Source: Scolanthus callimorphus (taxonomy: Eukaryota > Cnidaria > Anthozoa > Actiniaria > Edwardsiidae). From it: a DNA stretch of 64,000 nt. Below the pieces are notes generated by a model. That model was given only the letters and a program-made list of their open reading frames with translations. It was not told the origin of the DNA and made no database searches. The stretch spans positions 12,887,831 through 12,951,830 of the forward strand of contig CM066914.1 of the NCBI GenBank assembly GCA_033964015.1, given 5' to 3'. The position numbers and the translations under genes were made by a program. Shown here piece after piece: positions 46,401 through 57,577 of this stretch (the first letter of the stretch is position 1; each line of letters opens with the position of its first letter).

Positions 46401-47216
46401 ACAAAGCCGAAAATTTGGCAAAACATTTGTTGTTATACTCAGTTGATCTGAATCGCTATTCTGCAATGGGTATCCTATGTTATAGCAGGGGTAAAATTCC
46501 AAGGAGGGTGTGTTACATTATTTCCAGAGTGGTCAAGGCAAAGAAATTGACCAGTCCTGGAATTATTGAGCAGAGTTAGACCAGGGCAACTTTGAATTTC
46601 CAGGATGGGTAGTTGAAATTTGGCCTGCAAGGGGGAGGGGGAAGTTGGGCCAAAAATGGTGTTCCCATACAACAGATGGGGGGGAAAACTTGATACTGTG
46701 CATGATTGATTTTTGTGTTAATGGAATTTTATAGGAGAGAAAAAGTTCTTGCTGAAAGAGAACGATTAGTAGCAGAGAGGGAAGAAAATGCTCCAGGTAA
46801 AAATTTACCAGCACTGTTCAATTTGTCATCAATTTCCTAAAGACAGGAATATCACTTTTAGATCTTCTTTTGCATGGCATAAACATGAAAGGCTTTATAA
46901 ATTTCTTTGCTAGAATGGAAACAGAATCAAGACATCACTACAATGGCCTCAACGGTGACATGTTAAAAGAGCCCACCGGCAGGGTACTACCATAACTTGG
47001 GGATTGAGAGGAGAATGATGGAGATCTCATATCCAATGGGTATATTAAGCGTCGCTATGGTTATGAAAAGGAGCCTAACAAACTTGAACATCATGATGAT
47101 GTAGTCTTCTCAAGACCTCTCTTTCCTGCTCCAAGATTAGCAGAGCTCGGCTACAGGCACCCAAATGTCGCTGGCGGCAACGTCAGAGTTGCCAGATTAC
47201 TATCTGGGCTAAGATG
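43498..47216 (+). CDS. NEK2: NEK2 serine/threonine kinase, eight exons
   Basis: Exons: 43498-43596, 43898-44112, 44408-44645, 44856-45065, 45373-45456, 45902-45974, 46735-46796, 46914-47216. Exon 1 encodes MPSGRLQDYEVLGMIGSGSY (glycine loop). Exon 2 encodes the WKELDYG lysine region and SEVNLLRELKHPHIVRYYDR. Exon 3 has the catalytic loop HRDPKTANVFLD, DFG in KLGDFGLARV and activation segment DTSFARTFVGTPYYMSP. Exon 4 has MSYNEKSDIWSLGCLVYELC. Exon 5 has RPSIDELLRNPQL. Exons 6-7 encode charged coiled-coil sequence (RREKVLAERERL-like), and exon 8 a basic tail ending ARLLSGLR. NEK2 is known to act at the centrosome in splitting and at mitotic entry. The tail is shorter than in vertebrates. Exon 2 has two one-base gaps near 43907 and 43917 and exon 8 has more. 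AATAAA lies at 47760-47765, far downstream. Confidence 0.92.
46288..46442. mobile_element. Near-perfect hairpin repeat in a NEK2 intron
   Basis: Arms at 46288-46354 and 46375-46442 are reverse complements over about 67 bp (CTGAGTATAACAACAAATGT ... CTTCATCAGGGCAAC) with one or two differences and a 20-base loop. Such near-identity implies a recent origin or gene conversion of the arms. Confidence 0.85.
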
Positions 47217-47228
47217 ATTATTTACTGA

Positions 47229-47251
47229 AATATATATATATATATATATAT
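47229..47251. repeat. (TA)n microsatellite
   Basis: About 11 TA units just after the NEK2 stop codon, in the 3' UTR. Confidence 0.9.
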
Positions 47252-48059
47252 GAGGGTGGGGAAGATATCTTAAAAATTCAATTCCAGATATTAGTGATTA
47301 TGTAAATATTATCTTTAAATGACTAATTTGATTTTGTGCTACACACAAATGTTGCAATTATGAGTATCAGAACAATGGATTTTGAGCTAAGAGGAATACT
47401 TACCAGTACTTTTGCCAGCAAGAGATTAAAGAATGCACTATGGCTCTCAGATTATTTAGCTAAGACCCTGTGTCTGATAGGGACTACCTCATTAGCATAC
47501 ACTTTTATGGTCTACAAACTATTGTGTGTATATAATACACAGGTGTTCTATATTCAATGTCTGACGTTCCAGTCACACACAACTTTAGAGACAGTTACCT
47601 GTCTTACATCTACTTGAACACCTTTCATAAAATAGCAAATTATACATGATCCTCTTGCATCTTCCACATATCAAAATTCATTGTTTATGATTATTCATAT
47701 TAATTCAATGTAAATTGTATAATATATTTTGTAGTTTTTGTATAATTATAGATATTTGTAATAAAAAGTGTCCTTTTTGCTTTAGACTATTTTTTTTTTG
47801 TCATTTGCAAGGTTGGTGCAGTTGCAAGAGAGGTCAATGTTCAAGATTGATGGCAAAACCACCACTTTCTTTGCAAGAAACTTGATTTTTCAACATAAAA
47901 TATGGCATTCAATTGCCAAAACCGACCAACTAGTTGGTTTATACTAAAACAATTAGACCGCTCGTCCTCATGTGCTATGATATCAATAGACCATTCGGCC
48001 TTCGGCCTCATGGTCTATTCATCATAGCTCATTCGGCCTTGAGGTCTAATTGTTAATTA

Positions 48060-48237
48060 GTCAAATCACACTAGTGGTCTATTGTCAATGCTACATTCTG
48101 ATTGGTTGAGCTACTAGTAGGCTATAGTTATAGCCTACTAGTAGCGAAAAGTGTCGGATTTGAAACCCAGAAATCGCAAATGACCAGACCAGAAAACGTT
48201 TCTGGCTACATAAATTGACCTACTAGTGTGATTTGAC
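48060..48237. mobile_element. Tc1/mariner-type MITE, 178 bp, TA target duplication
   Basis: The terminal inverted repeats GTCAAATCACACTAGTGGTC and the reverse complement GTCAAATCACACTAGTAGGTC are flanked by TA on both sides. Inside is a perfect palindrome at 48110-48145 (GCTACTAGTAGGCTATA, two bases, then its complement). A separate CGGCC-rich palindrome (AATAGACCATTCGGCC / GGCCTCATGGTCTATT) lies just outside at 47987-48021. Confidence 0.8.
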
Positions 48238-48239
48238 TA

Positions 48240-49636
48240 AAAAATTATTCCTCTTGCCCTCATGGCCTCTGAGTCAATAATTGTTAATTAGCCCAATGTT
48301 TTGCAAATATTATGAGCAATATAAGACAGCTGCTTTATTTAAATCTTTTATTTTGTTCCACTTTTTTGCCAACTTAAAACAGAATATAGGATATAATTAG
48401 ATTAAAACTATCTGTCCTTGAACTTTCAAGGAAAACCTTTTTAAAGGTACAGGATATACTTAAATTAGTATAGTGGAAGCAAAATGAACCTTTTAGGACA
48501 GTTTCTAAAACCAGTCATAATTGTTCAATTTGAAGTCAAAAGGTTTCATAAGGCATTACTCAGCTCCCTAGCCATCCTACACAGTCACTTGTGTGTTGCT
48601 TGCTTAAGGAAGTGGCTGCATGGAGGCTATACTCCCCCTTCTCATAAAAGCTGTTTATTTACAAAACAGGGCTCATCTCAAAGGTGGCTCTGATTTTCTT
48701 AAACCCTTAACAATGTCATCAATTTGTAAATTTTTAGGCAATTTTTTGCCTTTTAAAACTCCACTCAAAAATGATAAACTAATGTCATTAAATACTGTAG
48801 AACTATCAATTTTAAAATGTATGTACAGTATAACATGTAAGAGTATATTATTATGTTTCATATAGCTTATACTTCACATATAATTCCATACCATCAGAAG
48901 GTGTCTACCTTGTGGTCCCCCACATCCATGGAATTTCCAGTCCCTCTTCCCCTTGCAGAAGGGCTGGATATTTTTTTTTAAAACTATTAATTTGTATCAT
49001 CAACATTTTTGTTTCAATATATTGTTATATTACCGTTCTCAGTAATGTGCAGGTGAGCAAGAAAAGTTGAAAGACAAAAACTTTGCTTTTGCAAATGTTT
49101 CCATGGCAACACATAATAATTGCTCCCCAAAAGTACAAGCGTGTGTTTTGCCAGTCTAGTGCTTCACTCTATAGTCTGAACTAGTGTTGTTAACTCCTGA
49201 ATAACAAAGCATGGTGGCACTTGACATTAAGGGCCTAACAATAGTGTACTGCCACATGTGAAACAACCAAGGACAGACTATTGGGACAGGTAGTCAAATT
49301 TTCCAAGTAACAAATTGAATTTTTCAGGGCACCAGTTCCTGGACTACAGTATGCTAAGTATCTGCTTGCTCACCTGCCCATGTTACTAAGAATGGCTATT
49401 ATAATATAATAAATCATTAGAGCTATAAAAATATTTGTTTTTGGCAATGCAACAAAGCATTGAAAAGAACCTGGTAATTTAAAATGTCTTGAACCTTTGA
49501 ATATTTTTGGTGACCATTTTTGCCACTTTGGTTCCAAGGCTTCCCTGTGATAAGACTTTGCAAAGAGACTCATTTAGAATCATGTCATTCAACCTTTTTT
49601 GCATGACATCTCAATTGGTTTTACTACCATTTTACT
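48240..49636. other. Gene-free stretch
   Basis: No exon of NEK2 or the C7orf57-like gene was found here, and no repeat structure was recognised. Confidence 0.35.
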
Positions 49637-49851
49637 ACCTTCCATGAGGTGTGACATGACAACTAGGATTTGAAAAGTTTGTATTGTAGACATCTCTCAA
49701 TAAAACTTTTTGTTTTGCTACTAAAACTGCACGTGCAAGGACGTGATCCTCATTACTCAAAGTTTTGTGGACCAAACAAAAAGTTTTGCTTGACAACGTC
49801 TGCGATAAAAACTTTTCAAACCTAGTTGTAGCGTCACGCCTCACGGAAGGT
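49637..49851. mobile_element. MITE with ~60-bp inverted repeats
   Basis: ACCTTCCATGAGGTGTGAC, ACAACTAGG.TTTGAAAAGTTT and AAACTTTTTG on the left are mirrored on the right by ACCTTCCGTGAGGCGTGAC, ACAACTAGGTTTGAAAAGTTT and AAACTTTTTG read on the other strand. The interior is short and non-coding. Confidence 0.75.
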
Positions 49852-49983
49852 CACAAATGGTAGAAGCATTCTCATGTAAACAATTTGTTACAAAAACCTG
49901 TCTAGATTAGGAGCAGAAATATATAGGACCATGAACTGGTGTCTTTGCTGGTGCCACATGCAGAAGCTGAATCATCACACACC

Positions 49984-52900
49984 TCAGGTCCTAAAGCTTT
50001 CTACTCTTGCTTGGGAGTGTTCAAACCTAAAATGAACGAAAAAAATAATTAATCAACAAGTAAAGTTGAGTTGTATTTGCTTAAAATAATCCTCATGTCA
50101 ACTTGGTCATTGATATTGCCATAGAAAACACAGGAATATGTAGTTTAATTTGAAGGAATATATATCTGCATTCAGCATTTTTTTCAAACTGTAGACTCTT
50201 TAGTACATGTTGGAAACATAAGGGATCCATCATTCCAGACCATCCCTGTCAATCCCATTCTTATTAAATGCATATCTGGGATTGTCAGCAACTGTGGGGA
50301 AAATAGAAACCATTTTATCTGTTTTCATGATTACACCCCTGGCAATGTCCCCATCACCTCTGACATGATTGTGTTTTGATGTACTGACATTGTGTTTTGG
50401 TATGCTGACATTGTGTTTTGGTATTCTGACATATTGTGTTTTGGTATGCTGGTAACTGTGGGAAACAAACCATTCCTAACTGATCTGAAGTGTACTGTAC
50501 CTGCTTAGTTTAAACAAGGGCTTCTCCTCATGAGGTGCAGTTATTCCTGCTCTTGGTTTTCTATAGAGGAGGGACACAATAAGTAGGTCATTTGATTTGG
50601 ATGAATCTTGTAAAAAAGATTGGATGAATCTTGCTAAAGAGATGCCAACCTCCAACAAGTTTCAAAATGTGGAGATAGGGTGTTTTAGACCTACAAAGTG
50701 TTTGAATCACTTTTACAAATTACAGTATTTCTATTAAAATGTGGGAGATGTTGGACCCAAGGGTGAGAGTGTGATACAAGGCTAAGATGTAGGGCTCTCC
50801 TGCAGTAGAGTTGGAATCTCTAATGTCATGATGAAGCCACTCTACCTTGATTCAGCTGCATTCCTCATCTGATAGCTTCGTTTCTCCTCCTGTTTTTGCC
50901 AATCAGCTTTTCTTCTCTCTGTTTCTAGCAATTCTTTTTATGTTGTTCTTCAAACCAATCATGGCCATATCCATTTGATAGTAGGTAGGTCATGTTGACA
51001 GGTTCACTATTTCTGATATGGAGGGGAAAAAACAGTTAACTTTGGTTATACAAAAACAAATCTATATTAATCGACCCTAAGGGGAATTAATAACTTGTTT
51101 TAGCATTCACAAAATCAGTTATGGATACAATATGAAATTATTATCAATATTGGCAGTTTTACGGTTGTCTTACATGTTCGGCAGTTTGGAGATTCTTCTT
51201 TTGGTGATGACAGCAGGCATTGCTTCCTTTGCAATCGATTTGGGCTTTTCTCTTCTCTTTGCTATTGGAGGCAGTTTGGGTTTTCTGTTGAGCTGATTTT
51301 CCTCGATTGTTTGTCTGATGTAAAAACAGTAACAGAATGGAAATTGATAATGTTGACCTCTATAACCTTATTAAAAACATTTTGGGATGTTGTTTTTAAC
51401 CTACAGACTGGAGAGATAAGTCACCATTTGGCGATTAAATCTAGTCGCCATTGGCAACCATATAGTCACAATGTCAGCCTCTGTAGGATCAGTAAAAAAA
51501 TGCCTAGGAAAGCTAAGTTTTCAGAGAGAGGTTTCAGAGATAAATAAAAGACAGGGAAATAATTTAATATTTAGAAAATGAAAAAGTTGAGTATAGAACT
51601 CATTTTTCACAGATATAACTTACTGCAATCATTGTGGAAGTTATATATAATATATCACAATTAGCAAGAATTCCAAGAAAGCAATCAACAATTGACATCT
51701 TAGTACTATGTGGCTTTGGTATTTTTTAGAGAAGTTTTTCTGATGAGCATCCCTATCACTTCAACCTGGAAGACTCCCTCCCCCCTGGCTTACTGAAAAC
51801 CAGACTTCATTTTCTGACAAGCAATTTGTGTCTGTCAACACGGTGTATTAAAGAGGGACAAAGCATTTTGCCAGCATTACCTTTGCCAGGCTGTCTTGTT
51901 ATCAAAACTGACTATGTTAGCATACTTCTTATTCTTGTAGGGGTATGTCTCTGCTGCAGCTTGGTCTTCATGAAGATTGTCACTTGAACGGTCATGCACA
52001 TACCATTCAGGGAGGACTTGATGTCTGACAAAACAGGAATATATTTGTTATGATCCAAGAGGCTTCATTCTTACATTACTGAAAAGGTTGCCAGTTTGAA
52101 GTTCATAGAGTCCTCTTCAGAGTTTTGACCACCTATTGCATGAGCTATGTTAAACAGGTCACAATGTGTCTTAAAAAGAGAAAATATTGGTCACTGCTAG
52201 TCCTATTGATGACATGTAGGTTTGGCCAAAGCAAAAAGGGAAATACATATGTTATTTACCGGCTGGGAGGTCCGTAAAGAGAAAAACTATGATGGGGGCT
52301 GGAAAATGTGAGTTTTTGTCTCTTGAATAGTCTGAGTGTTCAGATTTATTTGTTGGCTGGAAAGATATAAGCTATGTTTTTCACAGCATTTAAATTCTAT
52401 ACTGCTTACGGCTCAAGTCTTTGTTGTTTTCTTTTTGAAGTATGAAACACTTGTTCTATAGGTGGACCCATCATGTCCTCCTCTGGGTGAATATGATCCA
52501 TCCAATCACTCCTGGATAGGGCACAGCCTCACAGCTTGTTTTTGGCTCTTTAAAACCCAAGAGGTTAAATCCTCTTCCATGTTTTGCAAGTTTGACATAT
52601 TCTGAATCTGTATCCCTGTCCCATTTTCTCCTATAACGCCTCTCCTCTGCTTCGTCAGGCATCATAACAGCATTACTGAGTCCAGGAATTTGTGATGGTG
52701 CAGGAGCCTCTATGGTAGCCCTCTCAACAGGTTTGCATGGGGCAACATAATACCAGTCTGCAAAATAACAGGCAGTTTTTTGATTGAGGGTATATCAGTA
52801 GCCCAGACCTTGTAGTTATTGAACCCCCTGCATCCAGAATTTCCAAAATGCCGGACAGGTTAAACTAAAAACCCTCCCATGCAAATTCTCCAATTTCACT

Positions 52901-53779
52901 GTCCCCCAGGCTATAGCTAGGAGGTTGCTTTTATCGATGTCAGTTCAAGCCCTCTGCTAGAGCATTTGTAGTCCAGTCCCTGAACTCTCCTTTGCGGCTC
53001 CGTTGTTTCCTGTGGTCGCCGAAAGGAGAGTCCAGAAACCTTTGGATGCGCATGCGCTAGATCTGACCAAGAACTTGGGTTTTTTCGTTAGTGCGCATGA
53101 TCCAAATACCGCTGTCGGAGATTTATTGTTGAATTTTCGCGGTTACGGTCACAAGGGCGTCCTATCTTGATGGGCAAAATTCATGTAGCCAACAATCAAT
53201 GTCCGGCAGCGGTATTTTAGGAGAGTTCAGGGACTGGACTAGAGCATTTGTCGCCCTTAGTTATAGCAGTGAGCCCCGTAGACTTGAAAAGGGACTAAGG
53301 GGCATGGATTCCTGCTGTTCTTGATCATTCCACCTTCGTGGGAAGTTTGTAAAGATAAGAGTGAATGGCTATAAAATAGTGAAAATACAGCCTGCGACAG
53401 CTTCCAAACAACTTACAAATGTAGCCCTTCAAGCTTTAAGTTTTACTTCGTAGCTAAAGTTATTGTTTAGACCCCTAGGCCTGAACAAATTAAAATAAAG
53501 CTAGAGAAGGGAAGAACAAAGTTACACTCAGCAACTTCGTTCGTAGTTACAGTTATTGTTTAAAGCTGTACTGGTACACAAATAAAGCTAGAATAGGGAA
53601 GGATGGAGTTTCGCACAGCAACGTAGTTGTTGAACTGATATGAAGACAAAGTCGAAAGGTACCGTAACAATCGCTCGACTTTTCGTGACTTTTGGGTAGT
53701 CAGCAACGATAATTTGTGTTTTGACCGAACGAATAACTCTTTATTTCTTACCTTGACTCGTTGTGTTAGGATTCGGCAT
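49984..53779 (-). CDS. C7orf57-like: C7orf57-like protein, six exons
   Basis: Exons 5' to 3' on the minus strand: 53779-53752 (MPNPNTTSQ, start), 52757-52410, 52024-51881, 51314-51174, 51006-50846, and a probable last exon 50026-49984. Conserved blocks recalled from the vertebrate protein: DWYYVAPCKPVE, PAPSQIPGLSN, DTDSEYVKLAKHGRG, LPEWYVHD, SFDNKTAWQR, LPPIAKRREKP, then LLSNGYGHDWFEEQ. Order and spacing match. The function of C7orf57 is not established to my knowledge. The protein is charged, lacks signal peptide or membrane segments, and looks partly disordered. A one-base gap near 52519 breaks exon 2 (after EAVPYPG). The last exon is the weakest part. Confidence 0.8.
50361..50453. repeat. 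Tandem repeat, TGACATTGTGTTTTGGTATGC unit
   Basis: Four copies of a 23-bp unit, the first diverged, in the last intron of the C7orf57-like gene. Confidence 0.85.
52969..53241. mobile_element. MULE-like MITE, 273 bp, 9-bp target duplication
   Basis: Perfect 23-bp inverted ends start TAGTCCAGTCCCTGAACTCT. GAGCATTTG flanks both ends exactly (52960-52968 and 53242-53250); depending on how the A/T edge is assigned the duplication is 9-11 bp, typical of Mutator-like elements. Inner arms AAATACCGCTG / CAGCGGTATTT extend the foldback. It lies in intron 1 of the C7orf57-like gene. Confidence 0.88.
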
Positions 53780-53986
53780 TGCAGATGGAATCTATAACGT
53801 ATTTTAGCTGTGAATGGTGTACAGAACACTGCCAACCTGATTGTCTCCGTCCAACTGCCACGATCTTTCGACACACGAAACCATAGGCTTTGCTGTTGAC
53901 GTTGGCATGACTACTGTTGTACTCGAGATCCCGCGGGACTCGCGCGTTACTGGCTAATCAGTATGTATTCGAGGCCGAGGACACGG

Positions 53987-54070
53987 TAGCCTCCTCCTTG
54001 CAGCCGCTGGCGTGGGCGCTCGTTTCACTTTCTCAGTGAAACGACGAGCCAGCGGGTGCAAAGGAGGCTA
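53987..54070. repeat. Compact 84-bp hairpin
   Basis: TAGCCTCCTCCTTGCAGCCG, CTGGC, GCTCGTTTCACT pair with AGTGAAACGA.GAGC, CCAGCGGGTGCAAAGGAGGC, TA. It lies just upstream of the probable C7orf57-like promoter. A short MITE is more likely than an RNA gene, but a structured transcript cannot be excluded. Confidence 0.7.
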
Positions 54071-54456
54071 AGGCTGCATTCATTATGTATACTACAGGGG
54101 TGGCAGAGGATTTTTTTTTACAATGCAAAATTTTCACTATCCCCCCATGGCACCACATATTTTTACGAATCCCTCAGAAGGAAAACCATGCACCCCCCTC
54201 CCCGACATTTTTTCAAGTTATATGTCGAGGTAGGGTCGCGTCAATAACACTTTTTCAAAAGATGCAGAACAAGGCCCAATAATAAAAAAATACAAAGCGT
54301 AAAATGCAAATAAAAATCATAGATGCCTGTACTCTTTTGTGTGTAGTGACTTACTCATAGACTAAGTATCATTTATTTTGTCTTGATTGTTTGGTTTGTT
54401 TTCCGTTGTGCGCGCGAAGCGCGCAGCAATTTTGACATAAAGCTACAAGACTATTA

Positions 54457-55790
54457 ATGAACCAAAGGCTGTATTCTTACCTTGTAGAGGAAAAAATAAT
54501 AAGACCAGAACAATGTGGCTTTAGAAAAGGGCAAGGTACAACAGATAGTTTATTTATACTAAAATCATTAATTGATGAATACGTGAAAGCCAAGCCAAAC
54601 AAAAGGTCAAATCATCTGTTCGCATGTTTTGTGGATTTTAGCAAAGCGTTTGACAGCATACCCAGAGAAAAATTGTTCGATAAACTCGGAGCAGCGGGTG
54701 TAACGGGACGTTTCTTTGACTTAATTAGATCCATGTACTCCAAAGACAAATCGTCATTGAAAATAGGAAGCCTAATAACCCCAGCTTTTAAATGTAACGC
54801 AGGCGTGAAACAGGGATGTATGATTTCGCCGACGTTGTTTAATCTTTTCCTAAGCGATCTGCCAGCAAAACTTGACTTAGAAAATGAAAGTGATGTGACC
54901 ATTAACGCGAGGCCACTTAGCTGTCTGCTCTACGCTGACGACTTGGTGATCTTTTCAAGGTCCGCCAAGGGTCTGCAAAAGTATCTTGACTGCCCTAAAG
55001 AATACTGTGATCTTACTCAAATATCGGTTAATCTAGACAAAACCAAAATTATGATTTTTAACAATAACGGTAGGACGATGAACAATTATATATTTTATTA
55101 CAAAGGAAACCAATTACAAAATGTTAAAAGTTACAAATACTTAGGCCTGCACTTTTCCGTCTACGGCACATTTTCCCTTGCTAAAGAGGAGATTAAGAAA
55201 ATAGCTTTAAAAGCAATGTATAAACTTAGAAGTGAAATGGGCGTCCACTTTAGGTACAACATTCAGTTAACGTTACGATTATTTGACTCACTAATCAAAC
55301 CTATTCTTCTATATGGAAGTGAAATCTGGGGAGTAGACTCAAAAGGAAAGATGGAAAAAGACCCAATCGAAATTGCGCATTGTAAATTCATTAAATGGTT
55401 ATTAGGCGTGAATAGATATTGTACTCTAACGCATGTATGGCTGAAGTGGGGCGTTACCCGATGAGAATGGACGCAAAGTGCAGAGCGATTACTTTTGGAA
55501 AAAAATTAATAAACGATCAGGAACAAATCAAATTATCGAGCAAAGTATTTCTCGACACCCTCTTAAATGAAGAAAAGGAATTTTGGCACAAAAAGCTGAA
55601 AAGCGTTTTGGATCTCTCCTCCTCCTCCTCCTCCTCCTCCTCCTTCGTCCCATGTTTTCACAAAACTACAAGTGCACAGACTCGTGAGTTTGAAGACTTT
55701 GTCCATCGTGAAATGGTGAAGTTTTTGCACCTTTGTGGGTTAATACCAAGCCGTGTAAAGGTGGAACAAAACTATCAGTTAGGTTCTTAG
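54457..55790 (+). mobile_element. 5'-truncated non-LTR retrotransposon, RT domain plus C-terminus
   Basis: A long ORF (54457-55464) gives an RT lacking only its first blocks: EQCGFRKGQGTTDSLFIL, FVDFSKAFDSIPREKL, GVKQGCMISPTLFNLFLSDL, the catalytic YADD in LLYADDLVIFS, and KYLGLHFS. A frame change near 55430 moves into 55419-55790, restoring CSNACMAEVGRYPM-type continuation and a C-terminal domain. There is no endonuclease, so the copy begins inside ORF2. It differs clearly from the LINE at 1343 in all RT blocks. A (TCC)n run at 55616-55643 lies within the tail of the ORF. It is not assigned to a clade. Confidence 0.85.
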
Positions 55791-57577
55791 TTTTGTAAAA
55801 GCAAAACGTTTGTCCTTGTAAAAAATATACATTAGCCCATACGAAAAAAAAAAATCTTTGATCCCAATACTGCATTCCAGACCATCAAACATAACACCAC
55901 GTCAACCACTAAAACACAAGGCGGCATACCCATGCATACATGATGACTGGAATTGATGGAGTTGAACTGGTTTGAATTTCTCTTGTATCAATTCATAGTT
56001 CCGACCTGTCATTCAAAGCCATAGTTACTGTTGTTATATCCCACAAACAAACCAGGGTTTTCCTTAAAAAAGTCCAAAAATATTCCGATCCCGCTTAGGA
56101 TTACCAGATATCCTTATCTTCAGATGATCTCAGTTTATACTGTCATAAAAGGCAAAAAAGTGCTGCACATCGGACTGATTTCGGAAGTCCTGAAATACTG
56201 TTTGTGGGACAAGATCAGTTCCCGAGGGAGAATCTTTCCAGCTCTGATTGGTATCTGCAGATAGCGTGGAATGGCTCCATTGTTTCATCGGAACTATGAA
56301 TTGGTCATTCAACTCTTCACTGATTTTTAGATACACCTTAGGTTAAGGACTTGACTGGATATAATTTTTCCTTGGAAGTATTTAGTTAAATACGAAATTC
56401 AGTCATTGTTTACGAAGCTTTCACTTTTTTATTTCTCATATTCATAGCTATATCTTTATTACATTCCAGACTACGCACAGCATCACCAAATCAACCGACA
56501 TATATTAATTCCCCAAACGCCGCTCCCACATAACACAACGCACGATTTCTGGCACAAGAGAGAAATTTATTAATATCAACAGAAAACTGAGAAGACCTCT
56601 CTGCCATCAAACCCCCGGCCAAACCAAAAAATGTTTCTCAGCTCAAAGCTCTCGAATTAGAATTAGCCCTGCACACGCCTGTAATAAGAAAACTAGCCAC
56701 GGGTATCCTGAGCCCCGAATAAACATTTCCCCGAAAACCCAAAAGGAGAGCCGGCTCGCAGGATATAAGTAATCTGTAACAGAACCATTGAGGTCTGGAT
56801 GTCTATGGCGCTTTCGGCTGTGTGAACGGAGTTCTTTTTAGTTTCTGTGGGAGACTTCAACAGCCTTTGCGAGCTTGATCTTCTCGCTTAGAAACGCTTG
56901 AAGAGAACTTCTGTTCACTTTTTTTTTTAAATAGAAAACAAATTCGCCTAATCCTCTCCAGTAACGTCTATAGAAATGGTGTGGTTTGGGGGGCTTCTAG
57001 CCCAGCCGTTTTTCCGTAAAAGGTGGAGAACAGAACTTTTCCTTAGCGTATCAGTTATCTATAAGATAACATGTACGTGTAATATAGCCAGGAGCGAAAC
57101 CAGATCCAGAGAAACGGGTCCGTTGCAATGGTATGTCCGTGATGTCGTGTTAGTTTCGATATAATTCAGTCATTATATTTATTGTAAATGCTGCAATGGG
57201 TTTGAATAAACTATATCATTATTATATTATTATTATTGTCTGCAAACACTGGACTACGCTGAACACATGCATTTAAAAATATTAACCGAGGCTCGTCGGG
57301 TACTGAAAGCTTGTTCATGAAGAAATTGTTGAACAAATATTCACAAATGTTGAACTGGTTTTGCTCCAGCCCGTTAGAGATAGAGCCATATGTCAAACCA
57401 AGCCAAGATGACAAGATGGACTAGAGGAAGGTACTGCACTATGTCCCTCTGGCCTGATATGTACCTGTAGTGTATGGCTCCTCAAAATGCGTGTCCCTAG
57501 ACAGTGTCTCATTAGACCATGACGAGGTTTCGTAGACGCAAAAATATGGGTGCCATTTCAAAATACGAGTCAATGTT
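55791..57577. other. Gene-free stretch
   Basis: Only short ORFs. A weak inverted repeat pairs AATTCATAGTTCCGA near 55990 with TCGGAACTATGAATT near 56288. Another SINE/LINE-like tail (GCTGCAATGGGTTTGAATAA, then (TTA)n) ends near 57238. Confidence 0.4.
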
